A DNA stretch of 59,289 nt from Clostridiales bacterium (GCA_018333995.1 JAGXSG010000008.1:1-59289), one strand, 5' to 3'; counted from the first letter of the stretch, positions 27,848 through 35,679 are shown. Notes: generated by a model not told the origin, from the letters alone. Numbers and translations: made by a program.

Positions 27848-28411
27848 ATGCCTACAAGTGGTCCATTCGAGTCGGTCCTCATCGCTGCCAGGCATGGTGC
27901 CGAGTGGGCATGGGAGCGCCTCGTTGGCGATCTTGACGGCTCGCTGCGTGGATACGTGCGTCGACAGGGCGGTGTGGATGTCGACGATCTGTTGGGTGAG
28001 ACATGGCTTCAAGTAGCCAGAGGACTAACGCGTTTCTCTGGTGACGAGGCGGCGTTTCGTTCCTGGGTGTTCATGATCGCTCACCATCGTATCGTCGACG
28101 AACGGCGACGCATCAGGCGCAAGCGCGTCGATAGCGTTGAAGCGATCGTTCTCGATGAGGCCGCGACGGAGGTACGCTCGGCGGAGTCAGAAGCCATCGA
28201 GCGCATGGCCGACGAGGAACTCCTGCGGATGCTAGACATGCTCCCGCAGGACCAGCGTGAGGTTATCGTCCTGCGATTCGTCGCTTGTTTCGGCGTCACC
28301 GAAATCGCGCGTATCGTCGGTAAATCACCGGGAGCGGTCAGGGCTCTTCAGCGCCGGGCGTTGAGGCGCCTTGAGAAAATTCTTGGCGAAGGCGGTACGT
28401 TTTCGCCGTAG
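27848..28411 (+). CDS. ECF-family RNA polymerase sigma factor
   Basis: About 187 residues from ATG 27848 (GGGAGC upstream). Sigma-2 region: VDDLLGETWLQVARGLTRFS (DxxxEtw core) and FRSWVFMIAHHRIVDERRR. Sigma-4 region: MLPQDQREVIVLRFVACFG and VTEIARIVGKSPGAVRALQ. This is the ECF layout without sigma-3. The next gene, 21 nt downstream, looks like its anti-sigma factor. Its target promoters are unknown; the divergent L,D-transpeptidase is a candidate regulon member. Confidence 0.93.
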   Translation: MPTSGPFESVLIAARHGAEWAWERLVGDLDGSLRGYVRRQGGVDVDDLLGETWLQVARGLTRFSGDEAAFRSWVFMIAHHRIVDERRRIRRKRVDSVEAIVLDEAATEVRSAESEAIERMADEELLRMLDMLPQDQREVIVLRFVACFGVTEIARIVGKSPGAVRALQRRALRRLEKILGEGGTFSP

Positions 28412-28432
28412 CGTGTCGGTAACGGGAGTGAG

Positions 28433-29248
28433 ATGAAACGTTCGAAGCGATACTACGACGAGTGGGCGGAACGGCTAGCTGCCGGTAACCGTGACCCTGG
28501 CGATGAGGACGCGGTATCGGCGTTCGTCACTTTGCTGCGGTCCGGTCTGGCTGACGAGCCGGCCGATTCGCAGTTGCCCGCGACTCTCGCAGCGGAGGTG
28601 CTGCGCTTTGCCGAGGACGTTCCAGACCGTACCCGTACGGTGAGGCGCCGAACAGTGCGACCCCTCACGATGAGATGGAGGCGACGCGCCATGATCAGCA
28701 CATTTCTTTCGACGTTGCTCGGCAAGATCGTGGCTGGTGGTCTCGCCGTTGCGGTTGCGGCCACGGGTGCCGCAGCCACCGGTACTCTGCCTGACGCCGC
28801 TCAGCAGCGGGCCGCAGACGCTTTCGGAGGAATCGGTATCGAAGTTCCCGCTCCGGACCGCGCTCCTGAGGAAGGCATCGGCGACGGAACCGATTATCAG
28901 GACGACGGCACGGTTGCGGGCAGTCGCGAGACGACCCCCCCGGTGCTTCCGGAGGAAGCCTCGGATACGGCAAAGGCGGTCATCGGCACGGTATTTGGTG
29001 GCGACCCTGCTGAAGGGCGCGACTTCGGTCAAGCCGTTGCCCGGACTGCCTCTGGTGGCGCTGTGAACGGAGTCCCGGAGACGCCGTCGGCACCCGATTC
29101 TCCCGTGATCCCGGATCGGCCTTCGGAGCCGGCCACACCAGGGAGCCCTGAGATCCCCAACAGGCCGGGAGTGCCGGGCATCCCCGAGCGGCCGGAAACC
29201 CCAGAGCTGCCCGATGACGCGAGCGAAGGGCTCGGACGTCGGCCGTAG
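28433..29248 (+). CDS. Probable membrane anti-sigma factor with Pro-rich extracellular tail
   Basis: 271 residues. The N-terminal ~80 residues are charged and helical (YYDEWAERLAAGN, LRSGLADEP), the position and character expected for a sigma-binding domain. Residues ~85-115 hold one hydrophobic segment (GKIVAGGLAVAVAATGAA). The remainder is acidic and Pro-rich, ending in a P-x-x-P-E/D repeat (SPVIPDRPSEPATPGSPEIP and on to residue 270). I recognise no domain name; the anti-sigma role rests on gene order and topology. Confidence 0.7.
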   Translation: MKRSKRYYDEWAERLAAGNRDPGDEDAVSAFVTLLRSGLADEPADSQLPATLAAEVLRFAEDVPDRTRTVRRRTVRPLTMRWRRRAMISTFLSTLLGKIVAGGLAVAVAATGAAATGTLPDAAQQRAADAFGGIGIEVPAPDRAPEEGIGDGTDYQDDGTVAGSRETTPPVLPEEASDTAKAVIGTVFGGDPAEGRDFGQAVARTASGGAVNGVPETPSAPDSPVIPDRPSEPATPGSPEIPNRPGVPGIPERPETPELPDDASEGLGRRP

Positions 29249-29307
29249 TGACTGGGTGAACGACTCCACGCAACCCCGGTGTTAGAATGTCTCCCGCACC
29301 GCAAAAC

Positions 29308-29382
29308 GGGCGATTAACTCAGCGGGAGAGTGCCTCCCTTACAAGGAGGAAGCCGGGGGTTCAAATCCCTCATCGCCCACCA
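29308..29382 (+). tRNA. tRNA-Val (TAC), integration site of the mobile element
   Basis: GGGCGAT/ATCGCCC acceptor, anticodon stem CCTCC/GGAGG with loop CTTACAA, encoded CCA. The 3' end (29372-29384) is repeated at 35627-35639, and the recombinase frame terminates inside the tRNA on the opposite strand. TAGAAT at 29283-29288 is a likely -10 element. Confidence 0.97.
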
Positions 29383-30825
29383 TGGATGACAAAACGCCCC
29401 TTCGGGATCTCTGCGGAGATACTCGAAGGGGCGTTTTAGCTGGTAGGAGCCGATGGCGCAGTCGGTGAGCTCTGCGTTCAAAACCACGGCAGCAAGAAGG
29501 CGGCGCTTGCCCTCGGTGTCAGCGGTCGCGAACTGCGAGCGAGCGCCCATCGCAGCCCTGGCTACCGCTTCTACCTGTGCGGTCTTGTCAGTCGTGCCGC
29601 ACTTGAGAGCCGAGAGGCGGCGTTCGAGAGTGCGCCGGGTCTCTGCGATCTCGCCAGCCTTCACACGGTACGCATCGACAAGAACGATCCCGTCGAGGTA
29701 GGAGTCCAGGAGCTTTGAAGCTTTGGAGTCGAGCTCTGCGATCTTGCGCGTGAGCTCTGAGCGCTGCTGGTCGTGCGTCTCGATCTCGTGCTCATCGAGG
29801 GCGCGGGAGTCCCGCACGAGCATGTCTACGATCTCAGGCGTGATCTCGATCTCGGCAAGCACCGTTTCGAGCTGATCGAGCAGGAGCTCTTCGCGTGTGT
29901 AGCTGCGCTGAGAGCATGCCTCCTTGCCCTTGCCCTTGGTGCAGCGGTAGTAGACGTAGCCCTTCTGGCGCTCTGCGGTGATCTTGCAGCCGCACTCACC
30001 GCACACGAGGTAGTCGCGAAGCGCAAAGGTGTGCTTGGTGCGCTTGGGGCCGGTCTGGCGAGGGGAGAAGACCTGCTGCACGCGCTCGAAGAGCTCACGA
30101 GCTATCAAGGGCTCGTGAGCTCCGGGATAGGTCTGGCCTTTGTAGCGGACGTCCCCGCAATAGATCGGGTTTCTCAGAAGCACATGGAGCATGGAGGCGG
30201 TAAACGGTCTGCCTGATCGTGAGCGGTAGCCGTGTCCGTTGAGATCGCGCGCGAGATCGGCAAGGGAGATGTTGCCAGCCGCATAGCGCTCGAAGGCAGC
30301 GCGCACCATCGGAGCGGTCGCGGGATCGGGGATGATCGAACGGGTCTCGCGGTCGTTCACGTAGCCGGTCGGCGCGCGGTGAGGCCAGCCGCCTTGCGCC
30401 ACCTTTTCGTCCATGCCCTTCTTGACCTCTTCGCGCAGGTTCCCGAGGTAAAACTTCGCGACCGAGAGGTTCACGTCACGCAGGAGCTCGCCTTGCGGAG
30501 TATCGGGAATGTCACCGACGACATAGCGCGCTTTGACCCCGAGGTCTTCGAGCGTGATCTGATCGCGGAAGTTGCGGTAGAGCCGATCGAGCTTGTGGGC
30601 GACAACGATACGCACGTCCGGGTGCGCTTTGAGGTAGGAGACCATTTCGGCGAAGCGGGTGCGCCCCGCCTTGCCAGCGCTTTCGGCTTCGATGAACTCG
30701 GCGACAGGACTAATCCCCTGGGCCTCACAGAAGGCGCGTATGGCCTTTGTCTGCGCCGGAATGGAATAGCCCTCCGCCTGCTGCTCCTTCGTGCTCACGC
30801 GGGCGTAGATGACGCATGCAGCCAT
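29314..30825 (-). CDS. Large serine recombinase (integrase) of the tRNA-Val element
   Basis: 503 residues. Resolvase domain: VIYARVSTKEQQAEGYSI with the nucleophile Ser in ARVST, then VAHKLDRLYRN. Recombinase domain: GWPHRAPTGYVNDRET, LHVLLRNPIYCGDV. Zinc ribbon: YLVCGECGCKIT and YRCTKGKGKEACSQRSY. A coiled-coil follows. The last ~22 residues (MRDLNPRLPPCKGGTLPLS) are the antisense of tRNA-Val, and the stop lies in the tRNA. ATG 30825 overlaps the TGA of the rep gene. Expected role is integration and excision of the surrounding element; serine integrases seldom use tRNA genes. Confidence 0.93.
   Translation of the reverse strand: MAACVIYARVSTKEQQAEGYSIPAQTKAIRAFCEAQGISPVAEFIEAESAGKAGRTRFAEMVSYLKAHPDVRIVVAHKLDRLYRNFRDQITLEDLGVKARYVVGDIPDTPQGELLRDVNLSVAKFYLGNLREEVKKGMDEKVAQGGWPHRAPTGYVNDRETRSIIPDPATAPMVRAAFERYAAGNISLADLARDLNGHGYRSRSGRPFTASMLHVLLRNPIYCGDVRYKGQTYPGAHEPLIARELFERVQQVFSPRQTGPKRTKHTFALRDYLVCGECGCKITAERQKGYVYYRCTKGKGKEACSQRSYTREELLLDQLETVLAEIEITPEIVDMLVRDSRALDEHEIETHDQQRSELTRKIAELDSKASKLLDSYLDGIVLVDAYRVKAGEIAETRRTLERRLSALKCGTTDKTAQVEAVARAAMGARSQFATADTEGKRRLLAAVVLNAELTDCAIGSYQLKRPFEYLRRDPEGAFCHPWWAMRDLNPRLPPCKGGTLPLS
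29372..29384 (+). repeat. att core, left copy (tRNA-Val 3' end)
   Basis: ATCGCCCACCATG, identical to 35627-35639. Confidence 0.85.
29391..29437. terminator. Two-tiered hairpin after tRNA-Val
   Basis: AAAACGCCCCTTCG pairs with its complement 29424-29437 around a small inner ATCTC/GAGAT hairpin. It lies inside the recombinase gene and ends in TTTT, so it can terminate tRNA-Val transcription. Confidence 0.7.
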
Positions 30826-31874
30826 CAGAACGGCACCCCCTGCTCTGCGATCTGGCGAGCTCGGGCCTTAGCGACGAGCTCGGCGAACTCGATTCCGCGA
30901 TCTGCGAGTTGCAGCTCTGCGAGGGGCAAGGCGTACTCCATCACAGAGAGCAGATCGTCTTGATCGCAGTATGCCCCGAGAGCGGCGAGCGCACCATAGA
31001 GCCGGGCGATGACCCGCTCTTCGTGTTCTGCGCGAGAGGCGTAGCGCACGCGGGGTTCCGGAGCAGACGCGCCCCAGAGCTCGCGCAGCGTTGCCCAGAC
31101 CGGATCGACCGGCCAGCGCGTCTTGTTGCCATCGGTCGGGATGCGAAGCTCGGCCCACGTCATGCCGAAGGCAAACAGCCGCGGAAGCTTGGCAAAGGCG
31201 GTGGCGACCGCGCGCGCATTGAGCTCGTTGAGCACATCTCCGCGAAGCTGCACTTCGAAACGCCAGACAGCACGCGACGGATCGTAGTGCGCCACGCGCT
31301 CCCAGACTTTTGCATATGCGGTCTTCTTCTTGGCCGCAAGCTCAGCGTCTTTGCGGTAGATGCGAAGCACCACATCACCCTTGCCGATCTGGTAGGAGAT
31401 ACCTTCGCCCTCTTCGGTCTTCTGGCGAAAGCTTGCCGGGCAGACGATCCGTTCGATATCGCCACAACCCGGCTCCCAGCCGTGCACATCGAGGCACAGA
31501 TCGATCCGGGAGAGCGTGTAGGGCTTGTCCGCACCGAGAGCGGCGGCCAGGCGCGTTGCGCGTTCGTAGAGGGGCTCGTGGCCGCAGGTGGCAAGTGATG
31601 CGGCGAACAGGCGCACCGAGACAGGCGGGATGCCCTTCTGGGCAATCGAGACGCGCAGCTGCATATCGGCATCTGAGAGCACGAAGCGGTACTTCCCGAG
31701 CCCTTTGGGGGAGACGAAGAGCTCGTGATCTGCGATCCGGTAGCTTTGCGCCTCGTCGGTAAGCTGCGCGCGGTCCTTCGCCTCCTGGAGTGTGGCGACG
31801 AATCTGTCTTCGAGCTCACCGGCAAAGGTGGCTTCCAACGTGTCCACACCGCAGTAGAGGAGAGAGATCGTCAC
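30825..31874 (-). CDS. Rep_trans-like replication initiation (or relaxase) protein
   Basis: 349 residues, GTG start overlapping the preceding gene by 4 bp. Motifs fitting replication initiation factor family PF02486: YCGVDTLEATF at the N-terminus, LSRIDLCLDVHG (RxDxxxD), VVLRIYRKDAEL with a candidate catalytic Tyr, and VWRFEVQLRG. These rolling-circle proteins nick the origin for plasmid or element replication. It lies upstream of the recombinase with overlapping stop/start (TGATG), so excision and replication genes are co-expressed. The family call is from motifs only. Confidence 0.72.
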   Translation of the reverse strand: MTISLLYCGVDTLEATFAGELEDRFVATLQEAKDRAQLTDEAQSYRIADHELFVSPKGLGKYRFVLSDADMQLRVSIAQKGIPPVSVRLFAASLATCGHEPLYERATRLAAALGADKPYTLSRIDLCLDVHGWEPGCGDIERIVCPASFRQKTEEGEGISYQIGKGDVVLRIYRKDAELAAKKKTAYAKVWERVAHYDPSRAVWRFEVQLRGDVLNELNARAVATAFAKLPRLFAFGMTWAELRIPTDGNKTRWPVDPVWATLRELWGASAPEPRVRYASRAEHEERVIARLYGALAALGAYCDQDDLLSVMEYALPLAELQLADRGIEFAELVAKARARQIAEQGVPF

Positions 31875-32080
31875 GTCTTCTCATCCTCTGGTCTGTAAAC
31901 AGAATCCCCCATGTTATAAGCGGCGGGGGATTCGAGACCCTCTGTGCCAGGCGCGAGCAGACCGTCAGCGATCAGATCGATGAGCAGGATCGAGAGTGCG
32001 CGTGCTTCGCGTGCGCTCAGGGCGCATCCGCGCCCTTGGAGCTCGGCGCGAAGCTCCGCGCCCACCTCGTGTCTGCCCAT
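31871..32080 (-). CDS. Small protein, first gene of the rep-recombinase operon
   Basis: 69 residues with a strong SD (GGAGGTG, six to seven nt before ATG 32080) and an overlapping stop/start with rep. The helix-rich sequence (ALSAREARALSILLIDLIAD) has no recognised domain. Position suggests a replication or copy-control accessory. Confidence 0.7.
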   Translation of the reverse strand: MGRHEVGAELRAELQGRGCALSAREARALSILLIDLIADGLLAPGTEGLESPAAYNMGDSVYRPEDEKT

Positions 32081-32092
32081 GTGATCTCACCT

Positions 32093-32117
32093 CCAAGACG
32101 GTTGCGTTCGGTCTTGG
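32093..32117 (-). promoter_or_regulatory. Hairpin overlapping the Shine-Dalgarno of the rep operon
   Basis: CCAAGAC and GTCTTGG form a 7-bp stem with an 11-nt loop on the transcript; the last GG of the stem is part of the GGAGGTG ribosome site of the 69-residue gene. Melting or refolding could control translation. Confidence 0.45.
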
Positions 32118-32139
32118 AAGCGAGGTTAGAGAGTCAGCG

Positions 32140-32964
32140 TCAGCCCTTCGGGGACTTGTAGTCGAAGATTATGTCCCCGCGTCGTGCTGTGCGGATCGCG
32201 AGCTTCTTGATCCGTTCGGTCTCTTTGGTCGCAAGCCAGGTGTAGTGCTCGAACTCCTCGTCATCGTCGGATGCGAGCAGATCGGGATAGAGCTCAGTGA
32301 TGTTGTCGTGTGCGATCTGCTCGAAGGTCTGACCCTCCTGATTGAGGCGGTAGTAGCGCGCACCTTCTGCCGCCTTGCCGCTTCGCTTGGCAAAGGCGGC
32401 ATCGGGGAACGCGGCCTGCGCCTCTTCTTCAAACCATTCCATGAGCGCGGACACGTCAGAGGCAGGCGTGGCGATCAGGAGCACGAGCGGGCTCTTCTCG
32501 CCTTCAGGTCCGATGTCGGCCCGGTAGACGGTTCCGCCGTAGGAGGCGAGCATCGGTGCGGCCTCGCCTGTCGAGGCGTACGTCCAGATCGCGTCTTCGA
32601 GCCACTGGTCGAAGCCGATCTTGTCGAGGAAATGATCGAGGGTCGGCCCGAGGCGGTTCGCCGGAGCGCGGCTGGCGATGTAGTCGGCAAGAGCGAGCAG
32701 GAGGCGGCGGAGGCGCACTCGCTGGACCTTACGCGAGAGGCCGGGGAAGAGCTGACGCTTGAGGGTGAGCCCGTCAGACTCCAGCCGGGAACGGATGCGC
32801 TGGCGGACCTGCTCTTCGGTGAGTCCCGCTTCTAGTTGCTTTCGGGCCCACTTAGCGTAGTCCCGGAACCCTGGCGCGGCAGCGAGCAGGTTTCCGTGCG
32901 CGAGGCTCTCGATCAGGACTCGCTCTTTGGGCGGTTTTCGTATCTTGTACTTTGGCATGGCCAT
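32140..32964 (-). CDS. Element-encoded protein of unknown function
   Basis: About 275 residues from the ATG at 32964 (a second ATG is two codons later); the in-frame extension to 33081 has no RBS. It is soluble and mixed alpha/beta: KYKIRKPPKERVLIES, ARKQLEAGLTEEQVRQRIRS, KVQRVRLRRLLLALADYIAS, VLLIATPASDVSALMEWFEE, and a C-terminal GDIIFDYKSPKG. I do not recognise the family. It faces away from the 63-residue gene over a short leader with a 12-nt direct repeat. Candidate cargo, possibly anti-phage or regulatory, but this is not shown by sequence. Confidence 0.65.
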   Translation of the reverse strand: MAMPKYKIRKPPKERVLIESLAHGNLLAAAPGFRDYAKWARKQLEAGLTEEQVRQRIRSRLESDGLTLKRQLFPGLSRKVQRVRLRRLLLALADYIASRAPANRLGPTLDHFLDKIGFDQWLEDAIWTYASTGEAAPMLASYGGTVYRADIGPEGEKSPLVLLIATPASDVSALMEWFEEEAQAAFPDAAFAKRSGKAAEGARYYRLNQEGQTFEQIAHDNITELYPDLLASDDDEEFEHYTWLATKETERIKKLAIRTARRGDIIFDYKSPKG

Positions 32965-32986
32965 GGCACAGACATTACATGATGGG

Positions 32987-33014
32987 CCTGACAAGATGTG
33001 CCCCTGACAGGATG
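32987..33014. repeat. Tandem 12-nt direct repeat in a divergent leader
   Basis: CCTGACAAGATG (32987-32998) and CCTGACAGGATG (33003-33014), 16 nt apart, between divergent genes; a possible operator pair. Confidence 0.45.
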
Positions 33015-33058
33015 CATGCCACGTAGAGCTTGAGGTAAGCTGTTTAGCGAGGTCTACG

Positions 33059-33250
33059 ATGATGGCGAGTGAGGGGGACAACGTGAGAGAGTTGCCTATG
33101 TCTGGTGCCCTAAGCGCAATTCATGAGGAGGCACTGAGACTGCTCGAGTACGAAATGCCGAAGGAGGTCCGGGAAGGTCTCGCGCTCATAATCTCAATCG
33201 CGCGCCATCAGGCCGATGTACGGAATGAAGCCGAGCGTTCCGCGGGCTGA
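33059..33250 (+). CDS. Small protein of unknown function
   Basis: 63 residues; ATG 33059 (second ATG at 33062) follows GAGGT. The sequence is helical and acidic-amphipathic (IHEEALRLLEYEMPKEVREG, LALIISIARHQADV). Size and position opposite an unknown gene recall antitoxin or accessory proteins, with no direct evidence. Confidence 0.5.
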   Translation: MMASEGDNVRELPMSGALSAIHEEALRLLEYEMPKEVREGLALIISIARHQADVRNEAERSAG

Positions 33251-33278
33251 TCGTTGAAAGGCCAGCGGAGAGAACACC

Positions 33279-33704
33279 ATGAACCACGAAGAATCCGACC
33301 CGCAGCGGCGCGACGCAGTTCTTGCTCTCGTTCTGGGGACACTGGGTACCTGGGCTCTCCCGCGCTTTCTGCTGGTGCCCCTATTCGAGGCTTTTGGACT
33401 GACATTTGGCTGGTGGACTTACGTAATCGTATTCGTCGCAGGAACGGCTGGTGTCTACGAGGCGGTTGCCAAGCCGAGAGCTGTGGAAGTCATTGCGTAC
33501 GGTCCGCCGAGGGGCACTGCTACTAAGTCCCGCGACTACTGTCCTGGGTGTGGTCATCAGTTGTTGGACTCAGACTCGTACTGCTCAGGCTGCGGCCAAG
33601 CCCTTCAATCCCACGACGATAGGAAGCCGTGGTTGATACATCGCCGTCGTCAGTCGTCCCCGTGGACACAGGTGTTGCACGCTAGGCCCTTCGCATATCT
33701 GTAG
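33279..33704 (+). CDS. Membrane protein with zinc-ribbon tail
   Basis: 141 residues, GGAGAG SD before ATG 33279. Two hydrophobic segments (~15-40 and 45-62) precede a zinc-ribbon pattern DYCPGCGHQLL / SYCSGCGQAL (CPxC...CSxC, ~88-112). The tail ends near the inner att-like site. Function is unknown. Confidence 0.72.
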   Translation: MNHEESDPQRRDAVLALVLGTLGTWALPRFLLVPLFEAFGLTFGWWTYVIVFVAGTAGVYEAVAKPRAVEVIAYGPPRGTATKSRDYCPGCGHQLLDSDSYCSGCGQALQSHDDRKPWLIHRRRQSSPWTQVLHARPFAYL

Positions 33705-33705
33705 A

Positions 33706-33734
33706 TCGACGCGCATCCACTATCGCCCGCTATG
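33706..33734. repeat. Second att-like site (inner boundary of the nuclease cassette)
   Basis: Matches 35611-35639 at 25 of 29 positions, including TATCGCCC; the tRNA-derived portion has diverged by two bases from the core. Confidence 0.6.
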
Positions 33735-33783
33735 GCTGAAGCACTTGGAACGTGAGAGCTCTCACAACTAGTCGGAGAGTTAC

Positions 33784-35550
33784 ATGAGTGAAATCGGGCA
33801 ACTCACACAGACCTACACCAAGTCTGGCCTGCCGCGATTTGCTGTTGAGGTGGCGCATGGTGAGTTGCACAAGTACCAGGTAATCAAAGGCGACAGCCAA
33901 CAGGTTGTGTGGACGCGGGCTCTCGCCAAGGCTGCTGAGTGGGACAGCATGTGGCAGCGGCGGATTGACGCCGAAGAGCGCAAACTGCTGCGGGCACTAG
34001 CGGCGCAAGAGGTCGCGGACAACAGACAGACGGCCTTCGAACGGACTGCAGAGGCCAGGGCCGAGATCGACGCACTCGGCTCTATACTGCAAACGGCGCT
34101 CGAGGCCAATTGCACCGTCGACTGGGAAGCTCTCAAGGACCGTTCTTCGTTTCCCGTCCCACGGCCCGAATCCCCCAAACCGCCGGCCGAACCCGTGAAG
34201 CCGCAGCCCCATCCTGAGCCGACCCAAGAGGCTTTCAACCCCAAGTTCGGGGTGCTTGACTACTTCAGTGCCACAAGACGACAGACCCGACAAGGCGCAG
34301 CGGCAGCTGCATTCGCAGCGGCACACGCCGAGTGGGAGCAGAGCATCCGCGATCAGGAGGCCGCATACGCAGCTGCAGTCGAAGCTCGTGCAGCGGCTGA
34401 ACGAGCTAACGCCGAGCAGCATGCGCGTGAAATAGAGGAATGGGAGCGACAGAAGCAGCAGTACTGTGCGCAGCAGCACGCTGAGCACATTGCGATTGAC
34501 GAGCGGGCGGAGCGTTATCGGACGGGCATCCCTCGCGCGATTGAAAGCTATTGCTGCCGGGTCCTTGACACGTCGGAATACCCCGATTGTTTTCCTCAGG
34601 AGTACGAGCTTGAGTATCTACCATCAAGCAGAATGCTCGTTATCGACTACCAACTGCCATCGCCTCAAGACTTGCCGACCGTTGTTGAGGTCTCCTACAT
34701 TGCTTCGCGCGATGAGTTTCGAGAGAAGACCGTTTCCGAGCGTCAGCTATCACAGATATACGAGAGCGTCCTTTACCAGACGGTATTGAGGACTCTTCAC
34801 GAGCTATTCGAGTCCGACACGATACAGGCAATAGAAGCTGTCAACATAAATGGATGGGTCCAATCGGTTGACCCCTCCACAGGGAAGTCCGAGGACTCCT
34901 GCGTCCTGTCCGTCCGAGCGATGAGGACTGAGTTCCTGCAGATGGACCTGGCGCACGTTGATCCAAAAGCCTGCTTCAAGAAGCTGCGCGGCGTGAGTGC
35001 GTCGCGAATACACTCACTCACGCCGGTGGCGCCTCTCCTAACGATGTCTCGTGAAGACAAACGATTCACAACATCCTACGAAGTCGCGGCGCGGCTCTCG
35101 GAGGGGGAGAACATCGCGGCGATGGATTGGGAGGACTTTGAGCACCTGATTCGGGAGCTATTTGAAAAAGAATTCGCTGTACGAGGCGCTGAAGTGCGAG
35201 TTACGCAGGCCAGCAGAGACGGTGGAGTCGACGCAGTCATTTTCGACCCAGACCCGCTGCACGGTGGCAAGACCGTTGTACAGGCCAAGAGGTACACCAA
35301 CACGGTGAGCGTTAGCGCCGTCCGCGATCTGTACGGGACCATGATGAATGAGGGAGCCAACAAGGGTATCTTGGTAACCACCGCCGAGTACGGACCTGAT
35401 GCGTACGACTTCGCTACGGGTAAACCACTGGTCCTCCTCAATGGGGGCAATCTTCTACACCTGCTTGCGAAGCACGGGCACGTCGCGCGGATTGACCTGA
35501 AGGAGGCCAAGCTGCTTGGCGCGGATCAGGACCGACCACCAAGGGGCTGA
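33784..35550 (+). CDS. Mrr-type restriction endonuclease-like protein with coiled-coil N-terminus
   Basis: 588 residues, GGAGAG before ATG 33784. Residues ~60-250 are charged helices and likely coiled coil (Ala/Glu-rich, e.g. FAAAHAEWEQSIRDQEAAYA). The C-terminal ~130 residues form a Mrr_cat PD-(D/E)XK domain: MDWEDFEHLIRELFEKEF, QASRDGGVDAVIFDP (catalytic Asp), VVQAKRY (QxK), and GILVTTAEYGPDAYDFA. Mrr-type proteins cut modified DNA or act in defence. It is the only gene in the cassette bounded by the two att-like sites. Base composition looks lower in GC than flanking genes. Confidence 0.82.
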   Translation: MSEIGQLTQTYTKSGLPRFAVEVAHGELHKYQVIKGDSQQVVWTRALAKAAEWDSMWQRRIDAEERKLLRALAAQEVADNRQTAFERTAEARAEIDALGSILQTALEANCTVDWEALKDRSSFPVPRPESPKPPAEPVKPQPHPEPTQEAFNPKFGVLDYFSATRRQTRQGAAAAAFAAAHAEWEQSIRDQEAAYAAAVEARAAAERANAEQHAREIEEWERQKQQYCAQQHAEHIAIDERAERYRTGIPRAIESYCCRVLDTSEYPDCFPQEYELEYLPSSRMLVIDYQLPSPQDLPTVVEVSYIASRDEFREKTVSERQLSQIYESVLYQTVLRTLHELFESDTIQAIEAVNINGWVQSVDPSTGKSEDSCVLSVRAMRTEFLQMDLAHVDPKACFKKLRGVSASRIHSLTPVAPLLTMSREDKRFTTSYEVAARLSEGENIAAMDWEDFEHLIRELFEKEFAVRGAEVRVTQASRDGGVDAVIFDPDPLHGGKTVVQAKRYTNTVSVSAVRDLYGTMMNEGANKGILVTTAEYGPDAYDFATGKPLVLLNGGNLLHLLAKHGHVARIDLKEAKLLGADQDRPPRG

Positions 35551-35585
35551 TGGGCTACCCCAGGCAGTAGGCCGCTACATGTCCA

Positions 35586-35605
35586 CTAGCCGGTACAGCG
35601 GCTAG
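35586..35605 (+). terminator. Hairpin between the nuclease gene and the right att site
   Basis: CTAGCCG pairs with CGGCTAG around GTACAG. Could terminate the nuclease gene or be an arm of the att site. Confidence 0.5.
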
Positions 35606-35626
35606 CCCGTTCGAAGCGCATCAACT

Positions 35627-35639
35627 ATCGCCCACCATG
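35627..35639 (+). repeat. att core, right copy
   Basis: ATCGCCCACCATG, repeat of the tRNA-Val 3' end at 29372-29384; marks the right end of the element. Confidence 0.85.
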
Positions 35640-35647
35640 AAACTCAG

Positions 35648-35679
35648 CGAGGCCCGTGGAGCAGCAGCCACGGGCCTCG
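35648..35679 (+). terminator. Ancestral tRNA-Val terminator
   Basis: 12-bp perfect stem (35648-35659 with 35668-35679) with an 8-nt loop, directly beyond the right att core. It probably served tRNA-Val before integration. Confidence 0.7.

Larger units (their letters stand above)
29372..35639 (-). mobile_element. Integrative element in tRNA-Val (~6.3 kb) with serine recombinase, Rep and cargo
   Basis: Bounded by a 13-bp direct repeat of the tRNA-Val 3' end (29372-29384 and 35627-35639). Contains the recombinase, a Rep_trans-like protein, a 69-residue gene, an unknown 275-residue gene, a 63-residue gene, a membrane zinc-ribbon protein and an Mrr-type nuclease. A second att-like site at 33706-33734 splits off the nuclease cassette. 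Module order recombinase-rep resembles small actinobacterial integrative or satellite elements. Confidence 0.85.
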
